64,000 nucleotides of DNA, taken from positions 62,001 through 126,000 of the forward strand of contig CAWKKW010000004.1 of assembly GCA_963850345.1 (NCBI GenBank). Direction: 5' to 3'. The stretch is from CAWKKW01 sp963850345. Its GTDB lineage: Bacteria; Acidobacteriota; Terriglobia; Terriglobales; Acidobacteriaceae. Under the pieces are notes generated by a model. That model made no database searches. It saw only the letters and a program-made list of their open reading frames with translations, and was not told the origin of the DNA. This document shows, in pieces, positions 53,059 to 62,564 of this stretch. The position numbers and the translations under genes are program-made. Each line of letters begins with the position of its first letter. The stretch's first letter is position 1.

Positions 53059-54228
53059 GTGACTACTAGAGCGGCAGACAATGTACGCGCCATAGGGAAA
53101 GCACATGCGGAACGCTTCAAGAGCAAGCCTGCTGTCTTTGTGGCTCCTGGGCGCGTAAACCTTATCGGCGAACATACCGATTATTCAGAAGGCTTCGTCA
53201 TGCCGGCGGCCATCGAGTTCGCTACCTGGGCCGCCATCAGCCCTCGCCAGGACGATACGATTTCGGTGTATTCCAGCAACTTCGACGAAGCCGTCTCCTA
53301 CGATCTGGACGAGATACCCGTCAAGGCGATTCATCACTGGAGCGACTACCCCCTGGGCGTCTTCACGGTGCTCAAGAGCGCCGGGATTGAACTGCCGGGA
53401 TTTGATCTCAGCCTGCTTGGCGACGTTCCCCTGGGTGCCGGGTTGAGTTCGTCTGCTTCGGTCGAGGTGGCCACGATGCTGGCGCTGCTGAGCCTTACCG
53501 ACAAGACCTACCCTCTTCCAGAGCTTGCCCGCATGTGCCAGCGGGCCGAGAACCACTACGTAGGCACCCAGAGCGGCATCATGGACCAGTTCATCTCCTG
53601 TTGCGGAGCGGCCGGACATGCCCTATTGCTCGACTGCCGCGACCTTTCGTTCCGCCTGGCCAAGATCCCGGATGGAATCAGCCTGGTCATCTGCAACACC
53701 ATGGTGAAACACTCCCATGCGGGCGGCGAATACAATACCCGCCGGGCCGAGATGGAAGCTGGCGTCGATGTCCTGCGGAAGCACCGGCCGGAAATCCGGG
53801 TATTGCGGGACGCGACCATGGAAGACCTGGATCGCTGGCGTGGCGAGATGAGCGTGGACTCGTTCAAGCGATGCCGGCATGTCATTACAGAAAATGCCCG
53901 TACGGTCGCTGCCGCGGATGCGTTGGAACGGGACGACCTGCCCACAGTAGGGCGGCTGATGGCCGAGGCACACGCCAGCTATCGCGATGATTTTGAAGCC
54001 AGTTGTCCGGAAGCCGACACGATGGTCGAGCTGGCCCAGAAGCTGGAAGGCTGCATCGGTGCCCGACTTACCGGGGGTGGATTTGGCGGCTGCACGATCA
54101 ATCTCGTGGAGACGGGTAAGGCGGATTCGTTCATACAGAAGATCTCAGCTGGCTACGAGTCAGCAACCCGCATCCAACCGGAGATATATCGCTCGTTGCC
54201 ATCAGCAGGGGCGCATCAGGCTGACTAG
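53059..54228 (+). CDS. galK: Galactokinase
   Basis: The 389-residue GHMP kinase has GRVNLIGEHTDYSEG near residue 31 (galactose-binding signature), PLGAGLSSSASVEV near 124 (ATP loop) and LTGGGFGGCT near 336. It phosphorylates galactose, first step of the Leloir pathway. The start is GTG 53059 with GAGGGGG 5 bases upstream. galT and galE are not in the window. It lies 27 bases after the epimerase-like gene. Confidence 0.94.
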   Translation: MTTRAADNVRAIGKAHAERFKSKPAVFVAPGRVNLIGEHTDYSEGFVMPAAIEFATWAAISPRQDDTISVYSSNFDEAVSYDLDEIPVKAIHHWSDYPLGVFTVLKSAGIELPGFDLSLLGDVPLGAGLSSSASVEVATMLALLSLTDKTYPLPELARMCQRAENHYVGTQSGIMDQFISCCGAAGHALLLDCRDLSFRLAKIPDGISLVICNTMVKHSHAGGEYNTRRAEMEAGVDVLRKHRPEIRVLRDATMEDLDRWRGEMSVDSFKRCRHVITENARTVAAADALERDDLPTVGRLMAEAHASYRDDFEASCPEADTMVELAQKLEGCIGARLTGGGFGGCTINLVETGKADSFIQKISAGYESATRIQPEIYRSLPSAGAHQAD

Positions 54229-54471
54229 AGCCACAACCTGTAGCAGCTGAGTCAGGCGCATCGCTGAGGCGGTCAATGCAGGGCCCATTTTTTGTGACAG
54301 CATGGCTTGAGAAATTTGGCGGTTGATAGAATACGCAGATTGCCCCCGGAACAAGATCAAACCTGTAGATGAGCCGATACTGAAAGAACAGGCCTCGGCG
54401 CAGGGTTGGGCTTGTAGGTCAAAGAAGAGGGCAGAGGCTTAGCAAGAACCACTTGCAGGGAGAGTTGGGGA

Positions 54472-56244
54472 ATGGATTTGCCGGTTCAAGGAACACAGAG
54501 TTGGTCGTCAGGCGCGCTGAGCGGGCGCGGCTCCATTGCGTATTTCTCGATGGAGATTGCAGTCTCTCCCAAGATGCCGACCTATAGTGGCGGATTGGGC
54601 GTTCTAGCGGGAGATACGCTGCGTTCCGCAGCGGATCTGGGATTGCCGCTCGCAGCGGTCACGCTGGTGCATCACAAGGGCTACTTCCGCCAGCACCTGG
54701 ACGCCCGCGGAGTGCAGAGCGAAGAGAATCAGCCCTGGAATCCTACCGAACTCCTGGAGACGGAGGCGCCGACTGTCACCGTCACCATTGAAGGCCGTCC
54801 CGTTCTGGTGAAGGCATGGCGGTACGACCTGGTGGGCGTAACCGGCCACATCGTGCCCATCTACTTCCTCGATACCGATCTGGAGCAGAATGACCCTCGC
54901 GATCGCACATTGACCGACCATCTCTATGGCGGCGACGGCGACTACCGGTTGTGCCAGGAGACCGTTCTGGGCATGGGCGGAGCCAGCATTTTAAAGGCGC
55001 TGGGCCGCGATCCGCAGGTGTATCACATGAACGAGGGCCACGCTTCCCTGCTGGCCCTGGCCCTGCTCGAACAGCAACTCGCAGGCCGACCGCTGGACCA
55101 GGCGAACGACAGCGATGTGGATGCTGTCCGCCAGCAGTGCGTGTTTACCACGCATACCCCAGTTCCGGCTGGCCACGACCGGTTTTCTATGGAGCAGACG
55201 CAGCGCATCCTCGGTTTCGAGCGCGCGCAGGTGCTGGAACGGCTTGGCTGCTTCCACGAGGGCCTGCTGAACATGACCTACATCGCCCTCCGCTTCTCGA
55301 GGTTTGTGAACGGCGTCGCCATGCAGCATGCCAAGGTATCGCGCTCCATGTTCCCTGACTACACCATCGATGCGATCACCAACGGTGTACACGCCGCGAC
55401 TTGGACATCGCCCTCGTTCCAGTCACTCTTTGACCGGCAGCTGCCTCGGTGGAGGACCGACAACTTGACCCTGCGGTATGCGATCGACATTCCTGAAGCG
55501 GAGATCGCCCAGGCACATGCAGCGTCGAAGAAGGCCCTGCTGGATGTCGTATCCGAACGCACTGGCGTCAGCCTTAACCCGGACGTCTTCACCATCGGTT
55601 TCGCGCGTCGAGTCGCTACCTACAAGCGCGCCGACCTGCTCTTCACCGATCCAGAACGGCTGGTCAAGATGGCGGATGAGTTCGGCGGGCTACAGATCCT
55701 GTATGCGGGCAAAGCGCATCCTCATGACGACCCGGGCAAGGCCCTCATTCGCCGAGTATTTGAAGTGGCGCAGCGGCTCAACTCCGACAAGCTGCACATT
55801 CTCTACATGGAAAATTACGAGTGGATGCTGGGGGCGTTACTCACCGGTGGCGTCGATCTGTGGCTCAATACGCCGAAGCGACCCTACGAAGCGTCGGGTA
55901 CCAGCGGCATGAAGGCTGCATTGAATGGAGTGCCGAGCCTCAGCATCCTGGATGGCTGGTGGATCGAAGGCTGCATCGAGAGCGTGACGGGTTGGCCCAT
56001 CGATGACCGCGAAGATGTGGAGGGCGAAGCCGACTCTCTCTATGGGCATCTCGAGAAGAGTATCTTGCCGCTCTATTATCAAGAGCCGCTGCAATGGCAG
56101 AAGATTATGCGCTCGTCCATCGCACTGAACGGCTCGTTCTTCAATACCCAGCGAATGATCGAGCAGTACACGCTGAACGCCTACTTCCCTGAGAAGCAGG
56201 TGAGCACAGTCGCTAACGAACTGGAACCTGCTTTCGCCAAGTGA
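54472..56244 (+). CDS. glgP: Alpha-glucan phosphorylase (short GT35 type)
   Basis: The 590-residue protein is the short phosphorylase type: FSMEIAVSPKMPTYSGGLGVLAGD, HMNEGHASLLAL, FTTHTPVPAGHDRF, GFARRVATYKRADL, and the PLP-lysine segment ASGTSGMKAALNGVPSLSILDGWW near residue 478. It releases glucose-1-phosphate from glycogen or maltodextrin. About 243 bases separate it from galK, so it may have its own promoter. GGGAG lies ~10 bases before the ATG. A strong terminator follows. Confidence 0.93.
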   Translation: MDLPVQGTQSWSSGALSGRGSIAYFSMEIAVSPKMPTYSGGLGVLAGDTLRSAADLGLPLAAVTLVHHKGYFRQHLDARGVQSEENQPWNPTELLETEAPTVTVTIEGRPVLVKAWRYDLVGVTGHIVPIYFLDTDLEQNDPRDRTLTDHLYGGDGDYRLCQETVLGMGGASILKALGRDPQVYHMNEGHASLLALALLEQQLAGRPLDQANDSDVDAVRQQCVFTTHTPVPAGHDRFSMEQTQRILGFERAQVLERLGCFHEGLLNMTYIALRFSRFVNGVAMQHAKVSRSMFPDYTIDAITNGVHAATWTSPSFQSLFDRQLPRWRTDNLTLRYAIDIPEAEIAQAHAASKKALLDVVSERTGVSLNPDVFTIGFARRVATYKRADLLFTDPERLVKMADEFGGLQILYAGKAHPHDDPGKALIRRVFEVAQRLNSDKLHILYMENYEWMLGALLTGGVDLWLNTPKRPYEASGTSGMKAALNGVPSLSILDGWWIEGCIESVTGWPIDDREDVEGEADSLYGHLEKSILPLYYQEPLQWQKIMRSSIALNGSFFNTQRMIEQYTLNAYFPEKQVSTVANELEPAFAK

Positions 56245-56272
56245 CCCTCGGCCGGGCATCAGAACACGACAG

Positions 56273-56312
56273 AAACGCCAGCGTTCTTACTTCGCTGGCG
56301 TTTTTCTTTTGT
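56273..56312 (+). terminator. Rho-independent terminator after glgP
   Basis: AAACGCCAGCG pairs perfectly with CGCTGGCGTTT around a 9-base loop, and TTCTTTTG follows. It lies 29 bases after the glgP stop and just before the end of the convergent efflux operon. Confidence 0.88.
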
Positions 56313-56327
56313 TTCGAAGAAAGCTGC

Positions 56328-59300
56328 TTACACACTCACGTCGGGAGCGTGGATGAGCCGGTCATTCCGGTGCCGCCAGTTCCGTACGCGGAGCTGGATC
56401 TTGTCGAAGAAGAGATAGACGACAGGCGTAGTGAAGAGGGTGAGCATCTGTGACACGATCAGGCCCCCTACGATGGTGATGCCAAGCGGTCGGCGCAGTT
56501 CTGAGCCAGTGCCGGTTCCCAACGCGAGCGGCAGGCCACCGAGCAAGGCTGCCATGGTGGTCATCATAATGGGTCGAAAACGCAGCAAGCAGGCTTGGTA
56601 AATCGCCTCTTCGGGTGACTTGTTTTCGTTCCGCTCCGCGTTCAAAGCGAAGTCAATCATCATGATGGCGTTCTTCTTCACGATGCCGATGAGCAGGATG
56701 ATTCCGATCATGGCGATCACGCTGAGGTCGGTGTGAGTGATGAGCAACGCCAGGATCGCGCCCACGCCAGCGGACGGCAAGGTGGAGAGAATCGTCAGCG
56801 GATGGATCAGGCTTTCGTAGAGCATTCCCAGCACGATGTAGACCGACGCGATCGCCGTCGCAATCAGCACCGGTTCGCTGGCGAGAGAGGTCTGGAAGGC
56901 CTGAGCGGTGCCCTGAAAGCTGGGATGAACGGTGCTGGGCATGCCGATCTCCGCCTCAGCCTGTTCGAGCGCGGTAACCGCCTGACCGAGGGAGACGCCG
57001 GGCGCGAGGTTAAACGTGAGCGTGACGGCGGGAAACTGAGCCTGGTGATTCACTGCGAGGGCCGTGCGGTTCGGCTGATAGTACGTGACCGCAGTCAGCG
57101 GCACCTCGGCACCCGTGGTGGATTTGACGTAGATGTTGCTGAGTGCGTCAGGATCTCGCTGGAACTGCGGAGCGACCTCCATCACGACATGATACTGGTT
57201 CAGTGACGTATACATGGTCGAGACCTGTCGCTGACCGAAGGCGTCGTACAAGGTCGCGTCGATCGAGGCTGGAGTTACTCCCAGCCGCGCGGCGGTATCG
57301 CGATCGATGACGAGCGCAGCCTCGAGACCCTGATCCTGCTGATCGGTCGATGCGTCGCGCAGTTCGGGCATGGTGCGCATTTTGGCCAGCAGTCTGGGAG
57401 ACCACTGGTTAAGCTCGTTCAGATTCTCGTCGGACAGGGTGTACTGATACTGCGCGTCCGACATTCGGCCGCCGACTGAAATATCCTGCGCGGATTGCAA
57501 GAATAGCGTTGCGCCCGGGATCTTTGCCAGCTTGGGCCGAAGTCGGTTAATGATCTGATCGGAACTTGCCTTGCGTTCGCTGAGCGGCTTCAGCGTGACG
57601 AACATACGCCCGACGTTGGTCGTGGCGCCGCCGCCGCTGCCGCCGGCAAAGGCCATCACGTAGGCCACGCCCGGATCCTGCTGCACGATGCCCGCGAACT
57701 CGGCCTGCTTCTGCTTCATTGCATCGAAGGAGATGTCTTGCGACGCGCGCGTGGCGCCGCCCATTCTGCCCGTGTCCTGCTGCGGGAAGAAGCCCTTTGG
57801 CACCAGCATGAACAGGTAAATATTCAGAAAGAAGGTGCCGACCGCGATTCCGAGTACCAGAAATTCGTGCCGGATCACCCACCGCAGTCCGCGGTCATAG
57901 CCACCGAGGAGCCAGGCGAAGAAACGCTCGCCCAACATATAGGCGTTCCCGTGTTGCTGATCGTGCTGCGATCGCAGAAACTTCGCGCACATCATCGGTG
58001 TGGTGGTCAGCGAAATGAGCAGCGACATCGCAATGGCCACGCTCAGCGTCACTGCAAATTCGCGGAAGAGCCGACCGACGATGCCGCCCATCAGCAAAAT
58101 CGGAATGAAGACCGCGATCAACGATGTGCTCATTGAGAGCACAGTAAACCCAATCTCGCGCGAACCCCGCATCGCCGCGTCGAACGGAGTGTATCCCTGT
58201 TCGAGATATCGCGTGATGTTTTCAATCACGACGATGGCGTCGTCAACGACAAACCCGGTCGAGATGGTCAGCGCCATCAGCGAAAGGTTGTCGAGAGTGT
58301 AGCCCAACAAATACATGACACCGAAGGTGCCCACCAGCGAGAGCGGAACAGCGACGCTGGGGATGATCGTGGCCCATGCATTCCGCAGGAAAAGGAAGAC
58401 CACCATGACGACGAGCAGTATCGAGATGATCAAGGTGATCTCTACGTCGCGCACTGCAGCCCGGATGGTCACCGTACGATCCAGCACGACGCTCATCTTG
58501 ATCATCGGAGAGATCGAGGCCTGCAGCTGCGGCATGGCCGCGGTGACCCGGTCGACGGCATCGATGACGTTGGCGCCCGGCACTTTGAACACAATGAGCA
58601 GAACAGCGGGAACGCCGTTCGCCAGTCCTGCGGTGTGAATATCTGAGACCGAGTCGGTCACCTGCGCTACGTCGCTCAGTCGAACTGGCGCGCCATTTGT
58701 ATATGACACAATCAGCGGTGCATATTGATTGGCGTGCATCAGCTGATCGTTGTCTGTGATGGCGGAGGTTCTCTGGCCGTTCTTGAATGAGCCCTTGGCC
58801 AGATTCATATTTACGGAACTTATCGCCGTGCGAAGAGCCTCCAGGCCGATGTTGTAGGCGCTCAACTGCATGGGATTGGCTTCCACCCGAACCGCAGGCT
58901 GCGCACTGCCGCCAACAAACACCTGCCCGATGCCCTGGATCTGCGAGATCTTCTGCGCGAGGATCGAATCGCCGGCATCATAGAGCTGCCCTTGCGACAA
59001 GGTATCGGAGGTGAGCGCCAGGATCATGATTGGCGCGTCTGCTGGATTTACTTTGCGATACGTAGGATTCTGCGGCAGGTTCGCCGGCAGTTGACTGCGC
59101 GCAGCGTTGATCGCGGCCTGCACATCGCGAGCCGCGGCGTTGATGTCTCGATTGAGATCGAACTGGAGAATGACGGATGTGCCGCCCAGAGAACTCGACG
59201 AGGTCATCTGCGTGATGCCCGCAATGCGCCCGAACTGGCGCTCCAGCGGAGTCGCCACCGAAGACGCCATCGTCTCGGGGCTGGCGCCGGGTACGCCCGC

Positions 59301-59444
59301 GCCAACGAATACTGTTGGGAATTCCACCTCCGGCAGAGATGCCACTGGCAACAGCGTGTACGCCACCGCTCCGGCCAACAGCAACGCGAGGCTCAACAAC
59401 GACGTGGCTACCGGCCTGCGAATAAACGTGGCGGAGAGATGCAT
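56328..59444 (-). CDS. RND efflux permease, MdtC-like
   Basis: The 1038-residue RND transporter has 12 helices with two large periplasmic loops. VVDDAIVVIENITRY in helix 4 contains the proton-relay Asp pair. The start MHLSATFIRRPVATSLLSLALLLAG is typical of MdtC/MdtB. It is the third gene of the leftward operon and follows the second RND gene by 6 bases. With two RND genes it most likely forms a heterotrimer like MdtB2C. Confidence 0.93.
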   Translation of the reverse strand: MHLSATFIRRPVATSLLSLALLLAGAVAYTLLPVASLPEVEFPTVFVGAGVPGASPETMASSVATPLERQFGRIAGITQMTSSSSLGGTSVILQFDLNRDINAAARDVQAAINAARSQLPANLPQNPTYRKVNPADAPIMILALTSDTLSQGQLYDAGDSILAQKISQIQGIGQVFVGGSAQPAVRVEANPMQLSAYNIGLEALRTAISSVNMNLAKGSFKNGQRTSAITDNDQLMHANQYAPLIVSYTNGAPVRLSDVAQVTDSVSDIHTAGLANGVPAVLLIVFKVPGANVIDAVDRVTAAMPQLQASISPMIKMSVVLDRTVTIRAAVRDVEITLIISILLVVMVVFLFLRNAWATIIPSVAVPLSLVGTFGVMYLLGYTLDNLSLMALTISTGFVVDDAIVVIENITRYLEQGYTPFDAAMRGSREIGFTVLSMSTSLIAVFIPILLMGGIVGRLFREFAVTLSVAIAMSLLISLTTTPMMCAKFLRSQHDQQHGNAYMLGERFFAWLLGGYDRGLRWVIRHEFLVLGIAVGTFFLNIYLFMLVPKGFFPQQDTGRMGGATRASQDISFDAMKQKQAEFAGIVQQDPGVAYVMAFAGGSGGGATTNVGRMFVTLKPLSERKASSDQIINRLRPKLAKIPGATLFLQSAQDISVGGRMSDAQYQYTLSDENLNELNQWSPRLLAKMRTMPELRDASTDQQDQGLEAALVIDRDTAARLGVTPASIDATLYDAFGQRQVSTMYTSLNQYHVVMEVAPQFQRDPDALSNIYVKSTTGAEVPLTAVTYYQPNRTALAVNHQAQFPAVTLTFNLAPGVSLGQAVTALEQAEAEIGMPSTVHPSFQGTAQAFQTSLASEPVLIATAIASVYIVLGMLYESLIHPLTILSTLPSAGVGAILALLITHTDLSVIAMIGIILLIGIVKKNAIMMIDFALNAERNENKSPEEAIYQACLLRFRPIMMTTMAALLGGLPLALGTGTGSELRRPLGITIVGGLIVSQMLTLFTTPVVYLFFDKIQLRVRNWRHRNDRLIHAPDVSV

Positions 59445-59450
59445 GGTCGC

Positions 59451-62400
59451 CTAATCCGCCGAGACCGCAACTTCATGTTGTGCTCGCCGCGCCCGGGAGG
59501 GCGAGAGCCGCTGCGCGAGTTTGTCGAAGTAAAGATAGATGACCGGCGTGGTGTAGAGCGTGAGCACCTGGGAGACGATGAGGCCGCCCACAATCGTGAT
59601 GCCGAGAGGCCGGCGCAACTCGGAGCCAGCGCCCGAGCCGAGCGCCAGCGGAAGACCGCCCAGCAATGCAGCCATGGTAGTCATCATGATCGGACGGAAT
59701 CGCAGGAGGCAGGCCTGGTAGATGGACTCCTCCGCCGACTTGCCCTGGTTTCTCTCCGCGTCGAGCGCGAAGTCGATCATCATGATGGCATTCTTCTTCA
59801 CAATGCCGATCAGCAAAATGATACCGATGATCGCAATGACGCTGAGGTCTGTCTTGAACACAATCAGCGCGAGAATAGCGCCGACGCCCGCTGAGGGCAA
59901 GGTGGACAGAATGGTGATGGGATGGATGTAGCTCTCGTACAGCACGCCCAGAACAATGTAAACCGTGATGAGGGCGGCCAGGATCAGGATGGGTTCGTTC
60001 GATAGGGAGGACTGAAAGGCCGCGGCCGTTCCCTGAAACTCGGCGTTGATGCTGAGTGGCATGCCGATCTGGCCTTCCACTCTCTTGATCGCCTTCACTG
60101 CCTCACCGAGAGAGCCGCCCGGTGCGACGTTGAAGGAGATCGTAGTTGAGGGGAACTGCCCGAGATGGTTAATTGCCAGCGGCGTGGTCGTCTGACGCAC
60201 GTGAGTGAAAGCGGTAATCGGTACCTGCGTGCCGGTGGACGACGCGACATAGAGGCTCGAGAGATCATCCGGCGTTCTCTGAAAATTAGGGGCGACCTCG
60301 AGCACAACATGGTACTGATTCAGTTGCGTAAACATCGTCGAGACCTGGCGTTGGCCGAAGGCGTCGTACAGCGTGTTGTCGATGGCCTGGAGCGTGACAC
60401 CGAGGCGCGAAGCGGTATCGCGGTCAATCACGATCTCTGTCTCGAGTCCCGTGGATTGCAGATCGCTCGCGACCTCTCGCAGCTCCGGCTGCCCGCTCAA
60501 CTGCTCGACAAGCTTGGGCGTGAATTCGGCAAGCTCGGCCGCATTCGCATCTTCGAGTGTGTACTGGTACTGGGTGCGGCTTACTACGTCCGACACCGTC
60601 AGATCCTGCAGCGGCTGCAGGTAAAGCGTGATGCCTTCCACCTTGGCAAGCTCGGGCTGCAACTGCTGGATTACCTCGCTGGCAGAGGCTTTCCGCTGAT
60701 CGCGAGGTTTGAGGTTGATTTGAATTCGCCCGCTGTTCAGCGTGGTATTCACGCCGTCTACGCCGATGAAGGACGAGAGACTTTCGACATTGGGATTCTT
60801 CAGAATGGCTTCGGACATCCGCTGCTGACGCTGCGCCATCGAGGTGAACGACACCGTCTGCGGCGCCTCCGAGATACCTAGCAGCACTCCGGTATCTTCA
60901 ACCGGAAAGAAGCCCTTGGGCACGATGACATAGAGCAGCAGGGTGAGGACCAGCGTCCCGATCGTAACCAGCAGGGTGACGAATCTGTACCGCAGAACAA
61001 CCTGCAGTGTGCGGCCGTATGCCGCGATCACCCTCTCAAACAAACGCTCCGACGCGAGATACAGGCGGCCCTGCTTATCGGCTGGCTTGTGGCGCAGAAT
61101 CTTCGCGCACATCATCGGCGTCAGCGTGAGCGACACGACAGCAGAGACCAGGATGGTCACTGCCAGGGTGATGGCAAATTCGCGGAAGAGCCTGCCGACC
61201 ACGTCGCCCATGAAGAGCAGCGGGATCAGCACCGCGATGAGCGAGACCGTCAACGAGAGAATGGTGAAGCCGATCTGCTCGGAACCTCGCAATGCCGCTT
61301 CGAGCGGCGAATCACCTTCCTCAAGATAGCGGGAGATGTTCTCGATCATCACGATGGCGTCATCGACGACGAAGCCGGTCGAGATGGTCAACGCCATAAG
61401 CGTGAGGTTGTTCAAGCTGTAGCCCAGCAGGTACATCACGCCAAACGTGCCGATGAGCGAGAGCGGCACAGCCACACTGGGAATAATGGTCGCTGCCAGA
61501 TTGCGAAGGAAGAGGAAGATGACCATCACCACCAGCCCGATGGTGAGCATCAGCGAGAACTTCACATCGGCGACTGAGGCGCGAATGGTGGTGGTGCGGT
61601 CGGTCAGTGTGACCACGTCGATCGACGCCGGAAGACTGGCCTTGAGGGTCGGCATCAGCTTCTCAATGCGATCGACGACGCCGATGATGTTGGCGCCGGG
61701 CTGACGCTGGATGTTCACGATAACGGACGGCGTCGTGTTCATCCACGCTGCCTGCATCACGTTCTCAGCGCCGTCGATGACCTGGGCAACATCGGAGATG
61801 CGAACCGGCGCGCCGTTCTTATAGGCGATCACCACGGGCTCATAAGAACTGCTGGTCAGCAATTGATCGTTGGCGCCGATGGTGTAAGTCTGCCGCGGGC
61901 CGTTCAGGGTTCCCTTCGCCTGATCCACGTTGCTGGTTGCAAGCTGGTTGCGAAGGTCCTCGAGACTCAGGCCATAGGAGGCCAGCTGCGCTGGATTGGC
62001 CTGAATGCGCACCGCCGGTTTCTGACCGCCGGCGATCTGCACCAGGCCCACTCCGGTGACCTGCGAGATCTTTTGCGCCAAGTTGGAGTCTGCGAGGTCC
62101 TCGATCTGCTGCAGCGGGAGAATCTTGGACGAGAGCGCCAGCGTAAGAATGGGCTGGTCTGCCGGATTCACCTTGCTGTAGACCGGAGGATTTGGCAGGC
62201 CCGCAGGCAGGAAGCTCGAGGCCGCATTGATCGCCGCCTGCACCTCTTGTTCCGCGACGTCAATGTCTTCATCCAGATTGAACTGCAGGGTGATGACCGA
62301 TCCGCCCTGCGAACTGGTGGAGGTCATCTGGTTCAGCCCGGGCATCTGCCCAAACTGACGCTCCAGCGGAGCCGTCACTGACGAAGCCATCACGTCGGGG

Positions 62401-62564
62401 CTGCCGCCGGGATAAAACGTCATCACCTGGATGATGGGGTAGTCCACCTCTGGCAGCGCGGAGACGGGCAGCTGCCGGTAGGCAACAAAGCCGGCCAGCA
62501 GGATCGCCGCCATGAGCAGCGAGGTGGCAACCGGTCTCAAGATGAATGGCCGGGAAGGGTTCAC
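59451..62564 (-). CDS. RND efflux permease, MdtB-like
   Basis: The 1037-residue RND transporter starts MNPSRPFILRPVATSLLMAAILLAG and has VVDDAIVMIENISRY with the helix-4 Asp pair. It is a paralogue of the next gene, as in MdtB/MdtC pairs that together pump bile salts, novobiocin or similar compounds. Its start overlaps the adaptor stop by four bases, so it is translationally coupled. Confidence 0.93.
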   Translation of the reverse strand: MNPSRPFILRPVATSLLMAAILLAGFVAYRQLPVSALPEVDYPIIQVMTFYPGGSPDVMASSVTAPLERQFGQMPGLNQMTSTSSQGGSVITLQFNLDEDIDVAEQEVQAAINAASSFLPAGLPNPPVYSKVNPADQPILTLALSSKILPLQQIEDLADSNLAQKISQVTGVGLVQIAGGQKPAVRIQANPAQLASYGLSLEDLRNQLATSNVDQAKGTLNGPRQTYTIGANDQLLTSSSYEPVVIAYKNGAPVRISDVAQVIDGAENVMQAAWMNTTPSVIVNIQRQPGANIIGVVDRIEKLMPTLKASLPASIDVVTLTDRTTTIRASVADVKFSLMLTIGLVVMVIFLFLRNLAATIIPSVAVPLSLIGTFGVMYLLGYSLNNLTLMALTISTGFVVDDAIVMIENISRYLEEGDSPLEAALRGSEQIGFTILSLTVSLIAVLIPLLFMGDVVGRLFREFAITLAVTILVSAVVSLTLTPMMCAKILRHKPADKQGRLYLASERLFERVIAAYGRTLQVVLRYRFVTLLVTIGTLVLTLLLYVIVPKGFFPVEDTGVLLGISEAPQTVSFTSMAQRQQRMSEAILKNPNVESLSSFIGVDGVNTTLNSGRIQINLKPRDQRKASASEVIQQLQPELAKVEGITLYLQPLQDLTVSDVVSRTQYQYTLEDANAAELAEFTPKLVEQLSGQPELREVASDLQSTGLETEIVIDRDTASRLGVTLQAIDNTLYDAFGQRQVSTMFTQLNQYHVVLEVAPNFQRTPDDLSSLYVASSTGTQVPITAFTHVRQTTTPLAINHLGQFPSTTISFNVAPGGSLGEAVKAIKRVEGQIGMPLSINAEFQGTAAAFQSSLSNEPILILAALITVYIVLGVLYESYIHPITILSTLPSAGVGAILALIVFKTDLSVIAIIGIILLIGIVKKNAIMMIDFALDAERNQGKSAEESIYQACLLRFRPIMMTTMAALLGGLPLALGSGAGSELRRPLGITIVGGLIVSQVLTLYTTPVIYLYFDKLAQRLSPSRARRAQHEVAVSAD

